Of a stretch of DNA of 64,000 bases, positions 1 through 13,700 are shown piece after piece. The translations under genes were made by a program, and so were the position numbers. Source of the stretch: Phytoseiulus persimilis (taxonomy: Eukaryota; Arthropoda; Arachnida; Mesostigmata; Phytoseiidae). The first letter of the stretch is position 1, and every line of letters starts with the position of its first letter. Location: contig CM075102.1 in NCBI GenBank assembly GCA_037576195.1, forward strand, positions 50,650,745-50,714,744. Direction: 5' to 3'. The notes below the pieces were generated by a model. The model was given only the letters and a program-made list of their open reading frames with translations, was not told the origin of the DNA and did not search any database.

Positions 1-2752
1 CCGGCGGCACGCGGAATCCGCCGGAAATCAAAGGATACTCATCGGGATGGAATATCTTCCGCGTCTCTTTCGCCCACGTTTTTCAGCATCGTGTTGATCT
101 CCACATCATCGTCATATTGATGAGACGTAAGAGGAACTGGTTCGCTATTCAAACAGTTCCCCACATACAAACATATAGATGAATAGACAGATGGACCGAG
201 AGGCGGGGACGAGCCGAGAAGAACCGATGGGACGGACGAACAGGCAATCGGACGAACGGATCGACAGACAAATAGTCAGACAGACGCACGCACAGACGAT
301 GATCGGGCAAAACATTCGGTGAGTCTCTCACATTAACTATTCGCCAGGCCATTGGCAGTGGCTGTGTACGATCTCACCATTGATCTTCGTGGTTCCGTAT
401 CACTAAAAATAATAGCCCACAACTCACTCTATTTCCTCTTCGGATACTGTCTCCACGGGGATCAATAGGCGAACGAAGAGAGTCTCCGTCCGACTGCGGC
501 CGGAGGTCGTGCAGATCGGAGTGCGCCCGAGCACCTCCTCCTATTAGCCTATGCGGTCGTGCGCGTTTCTGCGTCGTTGTGGGAACAAGATGGGAAAAAG
601 TTCGGTCGCGGAGGCGAGGAATGTGTGTAATCCGAAGAAGAAATTCGCGAGTTTTTCCTCCCGAGATTCAATTGAGTCGCGGTCTCCTTCCGCTCGCCGC
701 CTCACGGAGCGGCAACACAATATCCACGCAGTTCATGATTGGCCGCAACATCATTGCTCGCAGCTCGGATGCCAACAAGCCTCGCCTGTTGTCGTGCCAT
801 ATAACACTAACAGAGATTCTCGCGCGTTGGTAAGCCGATCATCATCGAGTGTGGGGGGGAGGGGCACGAATGCCGTCGATTTGACGCGCATTGCATTAGC
901 TTCGTGACGGCAACGGAATTCCGCCGCAGTTCGTGATGATTCATCGTGTTCCGACATAATTGCAAGCGACACACGAGCTGTGCTTGAAGGCTGCTCCGTA
1001 AGTATCTGAACGAGTGGTCCGCGGAGCGAACGGCCGAGGAGAAGGTTTCGAATGCATCGGCTGCTCGACGAAAAACTAATGGAGCAGGTTTCTGCAGAAC
1101 TATCACTCTTCTCGTCAACGTCATGCATGCCGACCATCGAATTGTTTCTCAACATCTGTTCGGGAGCAGCATCTCACTCTTCGGTTCGGATGCGCTTGTT
1201 CCCCAGCTCTCCGGTTGCGAGGCGGCTTCCAAGCTCCCATGTCCTTGACCCCATCTGTCACAGTCGACTGAGTCGGAGAGGGACAGTTTCTGCGAGTATG
1301 GCGGCGAATGCGACGCTTGCATCAGTCGGCCGGCCGCATCGCGCGCAACAGAACGAAAACCCGGTAAGAAGTGTCCCAGAACAGTATCTTCCTCGCATCA
1401 CTGGGCTCGTTGTCCATGTGATTAGGCTCATGATGACGATGATGCTGACTTCGAAGCGATCTCCGAAGAACTCCAACCGTAAGATGTGCGCCGCCGAAGA
1501 TTGGCCAGGAACGCTCGAGAGCTGCCGGAACGTTGCGAATCCCACGCTTCCAAGAGGAGCCGCCCTGTGGAACCATTAGAAACCTAAAAACTGGGCGCTT
1601 CGATAACTCCTATTCCGCACGGTGCGTACCCGCCAAAAACTTCTCGGAGAAAGCATCAAGAGAAGGGAGCAACCGCGGCGGCAAGTTAGATGATAAGTTT
1701 TATTTTTCCTTTGTTGTTGCCGCCGCCAACGTGATTTTGCGGCGATACTCCCCTGAGGCTAAACGAGAGAGTCGAGGTGTCCGAGCTTTCCTGTTTGACC
1801 CTCCTCAGGTTCGCGGTTACCTCGGATGGACTCGCTGACACCTATGGTCGTCAACTAACACACGTTTTGAGAGAACTGCCTCGGGCGTCCACCGTCTTGT
1901 CCGCTCATCCAGCCGCTCGCTGGTCCGTCCGTTGGTCCCAGTTCCAGTGCGGCGGTTTTGCTTCTCGCGCAGCTGGGCGCTCGAAAAGTGACCGGAAATG
2001 ACGTCATTACGTTGAAGCTTCGGGAAGGTGGGCTCATGTCGGGGGCGAGTCGGACGGCCCGCTGGCCAGGTGGGGAGATGTTCGGGGCCGCAGAGGTTGC
2101 TTCTCCCAGTCGGCTAGAGGGACCTTCCGCCGGGCCGTTGACGGGTCTGCCCGTCCGCCCGTCTGCTCACTCTGTTCGTTGGGCAGTTGGTCGCACTTTC
2201 GGTTCCGCGAGCCGCTCCAGCCGTCTTCCGCTTGCTCCCCCCGCCCTCCAGGAACTCGAGATCCCTGTTTCAATCTCTGCTGAATGCAAACTCGACGGGG
2301 TCGCGAGATGTCTCCCATGCCCGGGTCCTGAAACATCGCTCAATTGAGACGGTCAGGCCACGAACGAGGCGAACTGGGAAAACGTCGCGTCGGCCTCTGG
2401 GGGCCGCGCAGCGATCGAAAGCAGCCTCGAACAAACGATGAAAAATTAAGAGTACGCGGACTATTGTTTCGCGTGATGATGCGGGGGTTCGGAAGCGTGC
2501 CTCGAATCGAGAAACTCGGCAAACACGGTACGACGACGTAGACTCACTCGCCCGGCTTGAGGCAGGCAAGCAGACGGACCCACGACAACGACGAAGCCGA
2601 AATGATGGATGTGTCTTTCTCTTCGTTTGGTCTGTATGTAAGCACGCCGAGCCGCGCCCGTCGTACTGGAGCACCTCGCCGAGCATTCATCACAGCCTCA
2701 ATAGACCACGCTGGCAGCTTCGTAGTTTTTCACTCTGAGAGCGCGGCTTACT

Positions 2753-2766
2753 CGCGCGCGCGCGCG
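2753..2766. repeat. (CG)7 dinucleotide run
   Basis: Seven consecutive CG pairs in a CpG-rich stretch. Alternating purine-pyrimidine sequence of this kind can adopt Z-DNA. Function unknown. Confidence 0.7.
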
Positions 2767-4702
2767 GGCGTGCCCACTCACTCACCCGCGAGATCACTTA
2801 TTTCTGTTTGTCGTTGTTTGCCCACTTTGCTGCTCGATCGGCGGAACAGCGACACCCTGAAAAACTGACGGATGGAAGCTCGGCGCAGAAGTCCGCCGCG
2901 GACGTGAAAAGGATTCTCTCAGAAAGCGTGACCGGGCGGAATTCATTTTTACTCGTGGTGAAATTTGCATGCGGCGCTGAAAAGAGATATTATGTGCTTC
3001 AAATGAAAATTACATGGAATGGATTCTGCCCGTGGTTCGCTCGCTCGCTTGGAATTCGGGACCAGCCCCCGCGGAAACCGCCCGGCCGCTCTTCCGCCGC
3101 CGCCGTTCGAGAGAGACTCGGCTCTCGAGCTAGCGAGCGGTCGGACGAGGCGGCGGCGGCACTGAAAGAGACGGGGTGATGTAAGAAGTGTCATTTGTCC
3201 TCGCTGAGAGAGTTCCAACTGCGATTGCAGTGCACTGGCTGAACGTCTTGAAAAGAATCGCGTACGGAATTCTCTCGTCGACTCGTCTCGCGGCCGGTCA
3301 GAAAAGTCTCGCCGCCAGTGCGACTGCCACATCCAGAACAGCAGACGGTGTTTGGTCGACTGACTAGCGGTGTTTGTTGTCCGCCATCTCCGCCAGTAGT
3401 TGGTCATTCCCGCCGCAGAGCGCTTTGTCGTGTCCCGCACGAACGCTGTCACCCTTTGAGCCGGTCCGGCGGTTCGGACTGATAGAACACGTCTGCTGTT
3501 TGTTGATGGTGTGTTCGTCGCCCGCGATGATTGGGCACGGCCCGCCTGGAATAATCGATGCCAATAGTTCATGGGCCGTCTCGCTGTTTGAGCGTGTAAC
3601 CACCATCCGCTGAGTCGGTTGCAGAGCCAGAACCGCTGTCAGCCGGGATTATCGTCCTTCGCGAGGCGCTCGCAACAGCCTCCTGGGGGACGGGTCGCGT
3701 TCCCTAGGATTCAGACCCGAGTTCGCAGAATAAAAGCGGAGAGGTCGGTATGGCTTTGCTTGAATAACTGAAGCAAACACCCATCGAGTGTTGCGGAAGA
3801 TGCGTGGAACGGAAGGCGAATCGCCTGGCATAAATGTACCGTACACCACTACGGATTCACGACAGCGACGAACAGCTCAACGACGAGGCGATTCCTCGTT
3901 TCAAGGGAGGGGTCTGGAGCTGAACGACTGTCGCACAAACGATGTGACTGCATGCGCGGAACGTTCTGGCGTTCGGTTCTGCCAAGCGCCCTCGGGAGAG
4001 AAAATCGTAAACCATCATCAAGCTCAAGGAGCTCCCTCTTGCCCCGGATCGGGTCGCCTCGTGCGGAAAGTCTCGCGATTTCCGGCTGACCGATCTATTC
4101 AGAGATTCCATGAGAAGTCTTCTCCGGCTGGCGGGACTGGTTTCTGTCTCGTTCCGTTGGCTGCAGACGCCAGCCGCTCAGGGAGAATGTTCGCTCTGCG
4201 GTTCCCTCAGGCGACTCCGCCTGAGGCGAATTGTTGAGCCATCTGTAAAACTTTCTTGATCGCCTGACCCGACCACGCGGGAAGAATCTGCTTGGGCCGA
4301 CGAAGAGAGGAACCAGACAACACCTTGCCTCACTGACTGCGGTAACTAGAGCTCATCGCTAGTTTGGCGAGCAGCGCTCAGCAGTGCGGTAAGCGAAAAT
4401 TCGGTCATCGATTACGAGGAGCGCTCTGTTTTCGCAACTTTTTCCTTCCCGGTTGGTCGGTCCGAGCGTTGTTCGAACTGACTCGAGATTCCCGCAACTC
4501 CAGAGCGCATGGCTCCAGTCGACTGCAACTGGGCGAGTCGCTGGGCGTCCTGTTTCCCGGACAGAGTTCCTCGCACGCGGGTCGTGAGACTCCCGAGGAG
4601 TTGACAGGAGGTAATGTCCTAGCGGGGGACTTGATAGAAACCGCAAACGAAGGGCACCCTGTCAGCTCATCGACTCAGCACGTCGATCGGTTGGTCGCTC
4701 GG

Positions 4703-4736
4703 TCTGCCTGTCTGTCTGTCTGTCTGTCTGTCTGTC
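4703..4736. repeat. (CTGT)n microsatellite
   Basis: About seven uninterrupted CTGT units, preceded by CTGC and followed by CGGT variants. It sits in a GC-rich region that ends with a good splice-donor word (gcgg|gtaagtgg) at 5041. Confidence 0.85.
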
Positions 4737-7700
4737 GGTCACTAGAGCACACACAGACGCGGGAGGGGGCGAGGGAGGGTGGCAGGCAGACAGGCCGCCC
4801 GTCGCGCCCCTCCTTACGTCAGCGATCTCCGAGGCGAAGGACAATCGCCGCGCCTAATGAGCCGTTGAACAGCCACCCCTTCGCCTCCTCAAACCCGCTC
4901 GCTTGCGTCGCGTCGCCTTTCCCGCTCCCGAGCCCTTTCTACTCTCGTGCTCCTCGAAAGTTGCTACGACCGACGAGCCGAAAGACGACGGCGACGGTGG
5001 AGGCGGCCAATGCAGCTCGACCAGACTGAACAGGAACGCGGGTAAGTGGAAAACGGTCGGAGTTGGGTTTTTGAAAGTCCTATCGCACCTTAATCACTCG
5101 GTGCCAAATTTAGAGCTCGCTCGCTAGATGGCATACTCCACGGATTCACATTGGGAAAGCCTTGGAGAATTTTTACCACTCGCGCGAGGTCTTTCAGTTC
5201 GCTGCCTCAGCGGATTGAACTGTGATTCAACACTTCAGTGATTCGTTCAGAATTCGAAATCATTAGCCGCCGGCCAGGCGATCGGTCCCGGAACGAACAA
5301 AAAATCTCTGTCGTAGGCGGCAGCGACGGTGGCATAATCCCCCGGAACCCCGGGGTCTGAAGGATATCCGAGGAGTAGTCGGCAGAGAGGGAGGGAGAGA
5401 CCGCCGCAGCGGATGATAAGGGGATTTCTTTCAAAATTGAAGAAGATCCACCGAGTTCCCGCAGCACACCACATCTGAAGAACCTCTTCGTGTCGAGAAA
5501 TTCTAATTGCTCGAATCGGAAACGAGCCACCGCCGGCCAGATGTCCCCCGCGGACCGAAGTTGGTCAGCGTAGGGGAATCGGAGGCTCGGATTCAGCTCC
5601 GCGTATCGGGATACAAAACCGGGTGACGCAGCTAGCTCATGCTTATGAAACAGAGCCGAACTTCCCGCAATGGGCTGCGATGTTGGCCGCCCGGAAGCGA
5701 CTCGAACCGAGCGAGTCGGATGAGATTGCGCCATGAGCAGACGCGGTTTCGTTTCGTCACGATCCCTCAAATTGGCGTTGAGAACGCGTCTAGGAAATCA
5801 AATGCTCTTCCCGGGGGGTCTCACCGAGAACGCAGAGCTACGCGGGGCTTTTCGGTTACAAAGCGAATCAGATGGACCGGACACCGAAGAGGTTTTTGGG
5901 TCGACGCTCGGGCCCGCCTAGGGGTGGCTGTGTTCAATTTTTCACGAGGAAAAAATCGTTCGAATAGGTTAACGGCGGACGCGATGAAATTCAGTCGTGA
6001 GACCCGGTCGCATTCGGAAGTAGTGATTTGACGAGTGGTCGCGGCGGCAGGAGCGTCCGACTCGTTCGTTTATCCATCTGTCCGTTCCCCTTTTCAAAGA
6101 GCTCTCTTTTTTGAAAGAGGAAGCCACGCTGCGAGTGGAGGTGGGCGCCGGAGAAGATACGTCTGCAGAGAGTGATCCCATCCACTGCCGGAAATGAGGA
6201 AACTGATCTCGAACAAAGTACTTGTCGTCGTCGACGCGGTTGTTGTTGATGCGGCGGCGGCGGCGGACGACGACGACGCTCTCTCGTGTTTCGCGACCGA
6301 CCTCGTAGTTTGTCGGAGAAGCCTCTTTGGAGCCGGAAACAGGTAGCGGACAGTGAGTGCTGCTGCTCCTCATCCTCAGACAACGCTCGCGCGACTGTTA
6401 CTGCCAGCAGCTGTTGGTGCTGCCCGTGGACGTCTTCGAGGCAGCGGTTGGGAGGTGCCGCGTCTAGCGGAGAAAATCCGTTTCCGGAGCTGGAGATCCC
6501 AGCCCACGCGCTCTGCTCCGACGCCAAGTTCTAGCGATGGAGGTGAGAATCCGCTCAGATCCCAGAGGAGCCCGATCTCCTGGAGGAGGTTTCCTATTCA
6601 TCGGAAGTCGGCTCTCGGACCTCAGACCACGCACTCGTCTCCCCTGGTGCACAGGTCTCATTAACTCGATGGACTCCGACCGGATCAATCACCAAGGTTT
6701 TGCTGCGACGCCTCTGCCCCCGAACGATGAGGGAAAGAAAGCCCCGCGGAACACGTCAACGTCGTTGTGAGAACACCGGGGAGGTTCGCGTACTCGGAAA
6801 CGGAATTTTCAGGCTGCTTCGTCGATTCATGCTGGCCGCAGCTCATCTACCAGTGTGAGGAGAACAGCGTTGACAGATTTTCACGCGGTCGCTCTTCCAG
6901 GATGTGTTGCGACTAAGTGTGCCGATCCCACCGCACTCGTCCATTTGATCTCGAGTTCCCTGGGAGCCCAGGGAGAACCGGAGCCCATGCGCCAATTTAC
7001 TCGAGTACCACCTCTCAGTCGAAACTCCCGCCATGCTATCCCCTAGGAGAGCGGGGACGAAGACACACGGGTCTAAAGATGGACGAAATGATGGCTCCAC
7101 GCAATTTCGGATCTCTAAGGTGACATCCTCGCCTCTTCCGGAAACCCCTCTCCGCCCGACACCGACCCCGCTGTCTGAGGGCGGTGCCGATTTGTCAGAA
7201 TCTCCACACGGACTACATTGGAGCCCATCTCGGAACTATCCCTCAACGAAAGAGTGCACCGCCCCACGATCCCGGACAAATGTGAAATTGGTCATGGAAA
7301 TGATCCGGCACGAGATTTGAGCCGTTCGTATCGAGTTTCATATCTGTTGACCTCCCGCAGTCTCAGCCGGGAACGAAAGAGCGTTCGGGAGTGGATCGCC
7401 CGCCACCTTCTTGCCATCGACTCGAAAAGGCTTTCCTCTGATCTGGCCTTCCGGCGCCAGATTCACCCCAGCGAACCCAAGTTCGAGAGGTCTCACAGAG
7501 CAGTGTCTGCATCAGGCCATCGCCCAGAAAGGTTTTTCCCCTACGGGGGAATCATCTGATCGATACAGATGCGATCTCGCGAACGATTTGAGAGAAGAAA
7601 CAACCGAAACCCAAGTCTTGCTCGTCGTCGCGGATCGTCAGTACTCGAGTAGATTGCCGCAGCTGCTGCAACAAAAGTACGGTGTTTTATGGCGACTATC

Positions 7701-10700
7701 TTCGCTATCTCGCAGGGGCAAAAAGTTGTTAGATCTCGGCTCATCTTCTAGCCCGTCCGCCAACCGCTGTCTCGTCCTTCCGCTCTACCGCGACCCGTCG
7801 CCGCCGGTTTTTGTCGTCGTCCCTCGTTCGCGGGCGTTGCTTTTTGCTCACTCGCTGATTCGAGTGAAAAGTAGTGCGGCCAGTCAAAAAAGAACCAAAA
7901 CCTCAGCAGTCTGTCTGCGACATCGGTACGCGGTTCCCGCTGTCGGTGGTGGGTCTGTCTGTCCCGATGGCCGGGTCCGCCGGCTGTGCGTCGGTTCCGA
8001 CCGCTGCCATCATCTGGACCCTCTGAGCCGCTAATTAGTGTTCCCTTCTCTTTCCGTGTGACACGTCCCGCTCCCGGCCTGAACGAGCCCGCCCGCGAGC
8101 TCAGGGGCGCTTCTGTTTAGCGAGCGAGCGAGCGGGCTTCCTCAACGGCTTGCCTGGTCCTCTTTCGAGTCCGGTGGACACCACTTCCGCTGAGATTTCC
8201 GCTCTTTCTCACCGATGTTTACTCCGGGGAAGAAAGAATAACGTCAAAACATCGCCGTCAATAAGTCCGATTCACGCCCGACGGCCCCGTGTCTTACGGC
8301 CGGGTACGAAGGATTCCTCGGCTGTGGACTCGGATCTATCGGTGGTCGCTCAGACTTGTTGCTCGCGACAGCAGAGCGATCGAACGTGTCGTATCGAGCA
8401 GAGTCAGCTCTTATGAAAATCTCCCAGCGGCCGGAACATAGCTGGGGGGAATCACAGACGGGAGAGGGCTGGAACGAAGTCGGAGCTTCTCATCGATTCA
8501 TCCACTTCTACCTAGATGGGCTCGAACCGTATCTCTGAAAGAAAGTCTGATGCGTTCCCCTCCCCCGAATGAGCGACCCTTGACGCTCCTGCATGTTGTT
8601 CAGAAGTGTGCGTTGACTGATATGGGATTCCGAGCACTCGGAAAGTTTCGCGCTGCACGTCCTCCGTTCATGAAGACAATCACGATCGCTCGACGCGGAA
8701 AAGAGCAAGCTCTTGTTCTGGTTCGTGCTGATAACGCGTGCTCGCGCCTCATGCTGCCCCACTCGCTTCTGACTCCTCCTGGTTTTCACTTCCCGGCTCC
8801 CTTGAGGAACAGTCAAACATCCAGTCGCAGAAAGTACGACCCGAGATCACGGCCATGGCGGCTTTCTGTGGGGCGCTCACTCGCCCGTCGCCCGCCCGCT
8901 CGCTCGCTTTTTCCTCAACTTCCGAGAGGCTAGTGCAGCCGCCGCCACCGCAAATCTGTTGTTCGGAGGGCGCGTTCTGAACCAACGTCGTTCAGGTCAT
9001 CGCTGGAGTGATGAGAATGATTTTCCATACGCCGTCGTTGTCGATGCGCGATAAAACAAGCCGCATCGCTCCTGACGAAAGGGAATCGGATGAAATATGG
9101 CTTGTTGCAGCGAGTCGAGCAGCTGCCATGTTGGCTCAGCAGTTGATGAGTGAGAGCAGTCACAGAACTCGTCGCGGTCCGCACTCCAGGGAGTACTCGC
9201 GATGCTCGCTTCAGATACCCCGCGCGGTGCCGTTGAAAGAGAAGATGCGAAGCCACAGAAAAGAAAACAGGCGGCGGCTGCTGCTGCTGCGGAAGGAGGC
9301 GCGAAAGTATCACTTCCTTGCACCACCTCTGGACATGTTTCACGCTCTGCTTTGCTCCGTTGCAACTGTTTGAGTTGTTCTTGACGTATGGTGGTCGCTC
9401 ACTTCGTTTACTCGGTGCGTTCCTGTTCGTCGCTCGACGCGTTTTTCTCCCTCTTCTCCTCCTGCCTCGCCATGTTTTGTTACGCTGGATGGCCACTATC
9501 GTTCCTCCAGTCGCGGCCGACTCGAGTTGCTCGCTGTTTTGCTAATGATAATTTAGTTTCGCCTCTCTCCTTTGATAGAAACTTGTTATCTCAACGTTCA
9601 CAAACACGGCACAAGCAGAAAGCACACTTCAGGTTGGAAATGACTCGCGGTCGCTCGCAGCGACCGTAGCCAGATGTTAATTCACTCACCCACGCACGGG
9701 CAGGGGGGGCTTTTCTGTCGTCTCCTCCCTTCCGACCACACGTACCTTCCGAGGGCTAAGAGGAAAACAGACGAGAAGGACTTACGGCCCGAGCAACGCT
9801 CGGAAGAGTTCTCGGCAGATTCTGCCAGCGATGATTCGCTTCAGTAACTCGAGGGAACATCTCAAGATTTTCTGATATCGCGAGAACGGCTCGTTTGTGG
9901 AGGATCAGACGTTTTCACGCAACACGCGCCTCCATGCCGTTTCAATCGACGTGTGCTCGTTCTCGGCCTAATAATTCTGATGCGAGTCCACTCTCCCAAG
10001 TATGTATACGATTCACCGAGCTGATCGATGCCAGCGCGGAAAACTGAGAGAGGCCCGATGCCTCATGGAGTCGACGTCTCTTGAGCTCAGCTGTAATTAG
10101 TTATCAACTGCCGTTGGCCTCATCAATGACTGCGAAGAAAGCACGTAATAGCTTACAATACGAGGAAGCACGGGAAGGAGGAAGCACGCAGAAAGCCTAG
10201 CGAACGATGCGCGTCTTGCCGTGGCGAGATGCTGACGGAGCAGAGCCGTACTCGTCCGGGTGATTTCGGGGGGGGGCAGCCGGGGCTGTGCGGCCAGCCC
10301 TCAGGAGACCGATGACAGCTGGTATGGAATAGATTCGAGGTGTCTTTCAGCTAAACAACCATTGATGGATTGTTGGCCGCCCGCCTACCTGCCCGGGTGT
10401 CAGTCTGTTTGTCCGACCGACCGACCGTCCGCCTGCCCCCCTGCCTGCTTCCTAGCCGGGAGCCCAGCCCGCTCTGCTGCCGGCTCGCTCAGATGCTTGA
10501 TCATGTTGTCCTGAAAAGAGTTCCACCCTCAACGTGCTCGAATTGCTAAGCGCCTTCTTCAGGATGCCGTCATCGGTGAGTCAGTCATTCAGTCAGTTGG
10601 CAGGCGCTTCTTTCTCCGGCCGCCGTCGTTCGCTCCGGCTCGATCTCAACCGAATGTTATTTGGAGTTGGCGCTCCCGCTCGCAAGTAAGTTCATTCGAA

Positions 10701-13700
10701 GCGTGATAGGGCCGCGTGATTCCGCTGATCACCCTCGCTCCGGAAGAGTGCCGTTCTCGCGCAAAATAGAGGGGAACACTCATCGGTGAGCAATCATCGA
10801 AGGCCGCAATCCCGGAGAACACAGCGATCCGAGCCCGACGAAGTTACTGCTACTCCCACGACGCAGCTCGTTCGCATCGCGATGTCTGATCGGGAATGCC
10901 ATAGAATGACACAGAAGCGGCTCGTGCGCGCCGATCAAGTGCGAGCGGGAGCCGAACAGAAGATTGGCGGACAGGCGTTCACAGCTGAAGCGTGAAGCCG
11001 CGTTCCCGATCCCTTTCTGATGTACCATCAGAGGCGCATGAGCTTAATTCCTGCTGTCGGTGACGACGACCGCGCACCGCGTTTGTGTCGAAGCTATCTT
11101 TCCGTTCTCGCGATAACGCTGTTTGCTCCGTTGGCTTTGAACCTGATCGGCCTGTTCGGATCTCAGAGGAACGACAACACTTTGGTCGCTCGGTATCGTG
11201 TTTTGAGTCGTATAATGCATTTCGCAGGGCTCAGAGTGTCAGTGAGCGAGTTTGAGATCTGAAACCCGCGCGTAGGAGCCACGTAGGAAGAGAACAATCT
11301 TTGTTGCAGCTCTTATGACGCGAATCATTTCGCCGAGCTCCCTGAGAGGATCGACTCCTGAATCATCGAGGGATTCGGTCAAGTCGTCGCATTTTTTGGA
11401 ATGAATTCCACGGAGACAAGTGAATGTCTGAGAGGATCACGGAGACGTCTCGCTCCGGAACGATTGCTGTCGAGGCGTGTCACGTTTTGTGTGAGCTCTC
11501 ATCCTGAGTTCCGTTTATGTCACGTTGATGCACTTTGTGTAGCATCTGGAAGTTGCGCTTCTCGAATGGATGTGCCAGCATCGCAGGGTTAGCACGGGTT
11601 TCTGAACGATGCCGTGTTGATCATCACGTCTTCATCAGCGAACACGATGATTGGAACCCTCACTCTCCGAAGTCGACTTCCTCGACGACGCACTCTTCGA
11701 TGGCCCTCCATCTGATGGCGATGATCTGAATGCGCGGGGCTTCGTGCATTTCGCGATTATCGCAACAGGGAGGGGTGTGCTTGTGGACGACAAGAATCCT
11801 CGGAAAAGAGGAGTTCACAATCGTCTGCTTTGAGAAACCACCGGCTGTTCCAGCGAGTTTGGACGCACTTTTGAAAAATCGTTCGCTATCCCTCGAATTG
11901 CCCCGAAAAGTTTCATATGGCTCGAGCGACCCGCGCCGAAGCACGGCTTGTAGAGTCGAATGATTACTCGACGCGACTCTGAGCAATCCTGTTGTTCGGC
12001 ACTGACTCTCTTTCGCCTCTCGACTATTAGGGCTATTCAGTTCGGGCCGCCGGTCTTCCATAGGAGCCATTTTCCTCGAGCGAAATATGAACCACAGGTG
12101 AAGGGGGAAAGCGCGGATCCTCAACAAATCTTTCGAGGGCGAGTCAAACCGCCTCTCACTTGAGACAGGATATTTGTCGAGTCCGCTCCCACTAGAAAGT
12201 TTACGAGCGAGAATTGAGGACAAGTGGATTTTGGTTTTCTGTCAGCGGACGTTTCACACAAGTTTTTCTCCATCCCACTCTCTCGTTATCGCTCCTTCTG
12301 AAGGAAAGAAATAATGCTTCTGTTCCAGATGAGTGGCCACAACTGGTGAACCAGTAGCTGAAATAGATTGCCCAGATAACCTGGCCGTGCTTCAATAGCA
12401 GCCGGTTGGAGAACCAACGATCCCGCTGCCCGGGCCACCGAGCGAGCAACGGGCGCGGACTACTAGCCATCGCCATCCGCGGCTGTTCTCTCGTTCGTTC
12501 GAAACCGGTCCCCCGCAGCCTGTACAGGCGAGCGGACGAGTAGGTTTTTCACTTTGTACGATCGAATGGGCTGCGCCGCATCCAACGGTTAAGATATCCA
12601 GCAAGCGAGCAGCACCCCTCATTGGCTTGCTGCCTTTCTACGACTGGAGAACAATTTCCGCGTCAAACGGCACGGAAGCTCCCTTAGTATCTCCCCCATG
12701 TACTTTTTCCTTCCTTCCGTCCGCGTTCCGTTCTCTCGGCAGAGATAGAGAGAGACAAGAGGAAATAGGCGTCGGTCGGCGATTTCCATTGTTGAATGAT
12801 TTCTTCCTTTTTCTCAACTCGAACCCAACGAGCTCTAACCGTTCGATGGCTTGTGGCTCCACTTCCAATCAAATGTCTTTGTGATAGAAGAAGGTTTCAC
12901 AGAGGCTTCTAATTAAGATATGGCTCCAGCTCTCTTGCCTGGCTCCGCCACCACACTCATTTCATTCATGAATACTATGCTCGCGTTTCTCCCTGATATA
13001 TTCCTGGTGAAGACTCCCGAATTCCGAATCAAAATGCTCGGAACTCTATGCTCGCTTCGCTCGAGGGAACTTACTCAAACCCGGATCGAGCCGTTCGATG
13101 GTGGGATCAAGCAGCGAAACGTCCAGCAGAAACTGACCGATCGAGGCAATCCCAGATGCGCACGCTTTCTGTGAGTTGGAAGGGCACTTCGAATATTGGA
13201 AAACGCCCGTCTTCAAATTCAGGATTCCGCCCATCCCGTTCGCTTGTCCCTGTTGATGTCTTGGGTTACGTCCCGAGGGCGAAAGAAGACATTAACCTCT
13301 CAGGTTGCTCCCTGGCTTCGGACGGATCGGGTTGCGAGGCCAGCTGAAAACGGCCTGGCCGACTTCTTCTCAGCTAGCAGACGAAGTGTCTGTGGTTGAC
13401 CTCCTCGAGAGGGATCCATGAGATTCTCGCCCAGACGATTGGGTCATTTCGACAGAGCTCTGATTCGAGATCGAGCCGAATCACTCGCTTCAGCCCAGCC
13501 CAGGGATACCAAGAGAAGAGGTTCAAGGAATACAGTCAATCCACGGTCGATCGAGTGACAAACGATCGATCCGAGTGCGGAGCATGGAATTCTCAGGAAT
13601 TTGGTTCGCTTCCAGGCAAAAGAAGCCGCACTTCGACTTGCGCCGGTGCATTCCCCGCTCTTGGACGCAGGGCGCTCGTGACGTTATATCCTTCGAGGCG

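Larger units (their letters stand above)
1..10500. other. no recognisable gene; CpG-rich, low-complexity
   Basis: Nothing here matches a protein family I know. Period-4 GACA/GACG-like text runs at about 170-310. Homopurine and CpG-dense patches recur, with GAGC-type repeats near 8120-8140, a nine-G run at 10268-10276 and GACC/CTGC tetramers at 10377-10460. The longest open frames are 207 to 221 codons, but they overlap on both strands and are compositionally biased. A good donor word at 5041 follows a GC-rich stretch and could end a 5' untranslated exon. No tRNA or rRNA seen. Confidence 0.6.

Noticed and set aside
4364-5029. 221-codon plus-strand ORF
   Set aside because: Contains the CTGT microsatellite translated as a C-L-S-V repeat. 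Not protein-like.
5991-6527. 178-codon minus-strand open frame with HQQQ and poly-Pro
   Set aside because: Begins at TTG and the composition follows CAG/CGG-type low complexity. No exon borders found.
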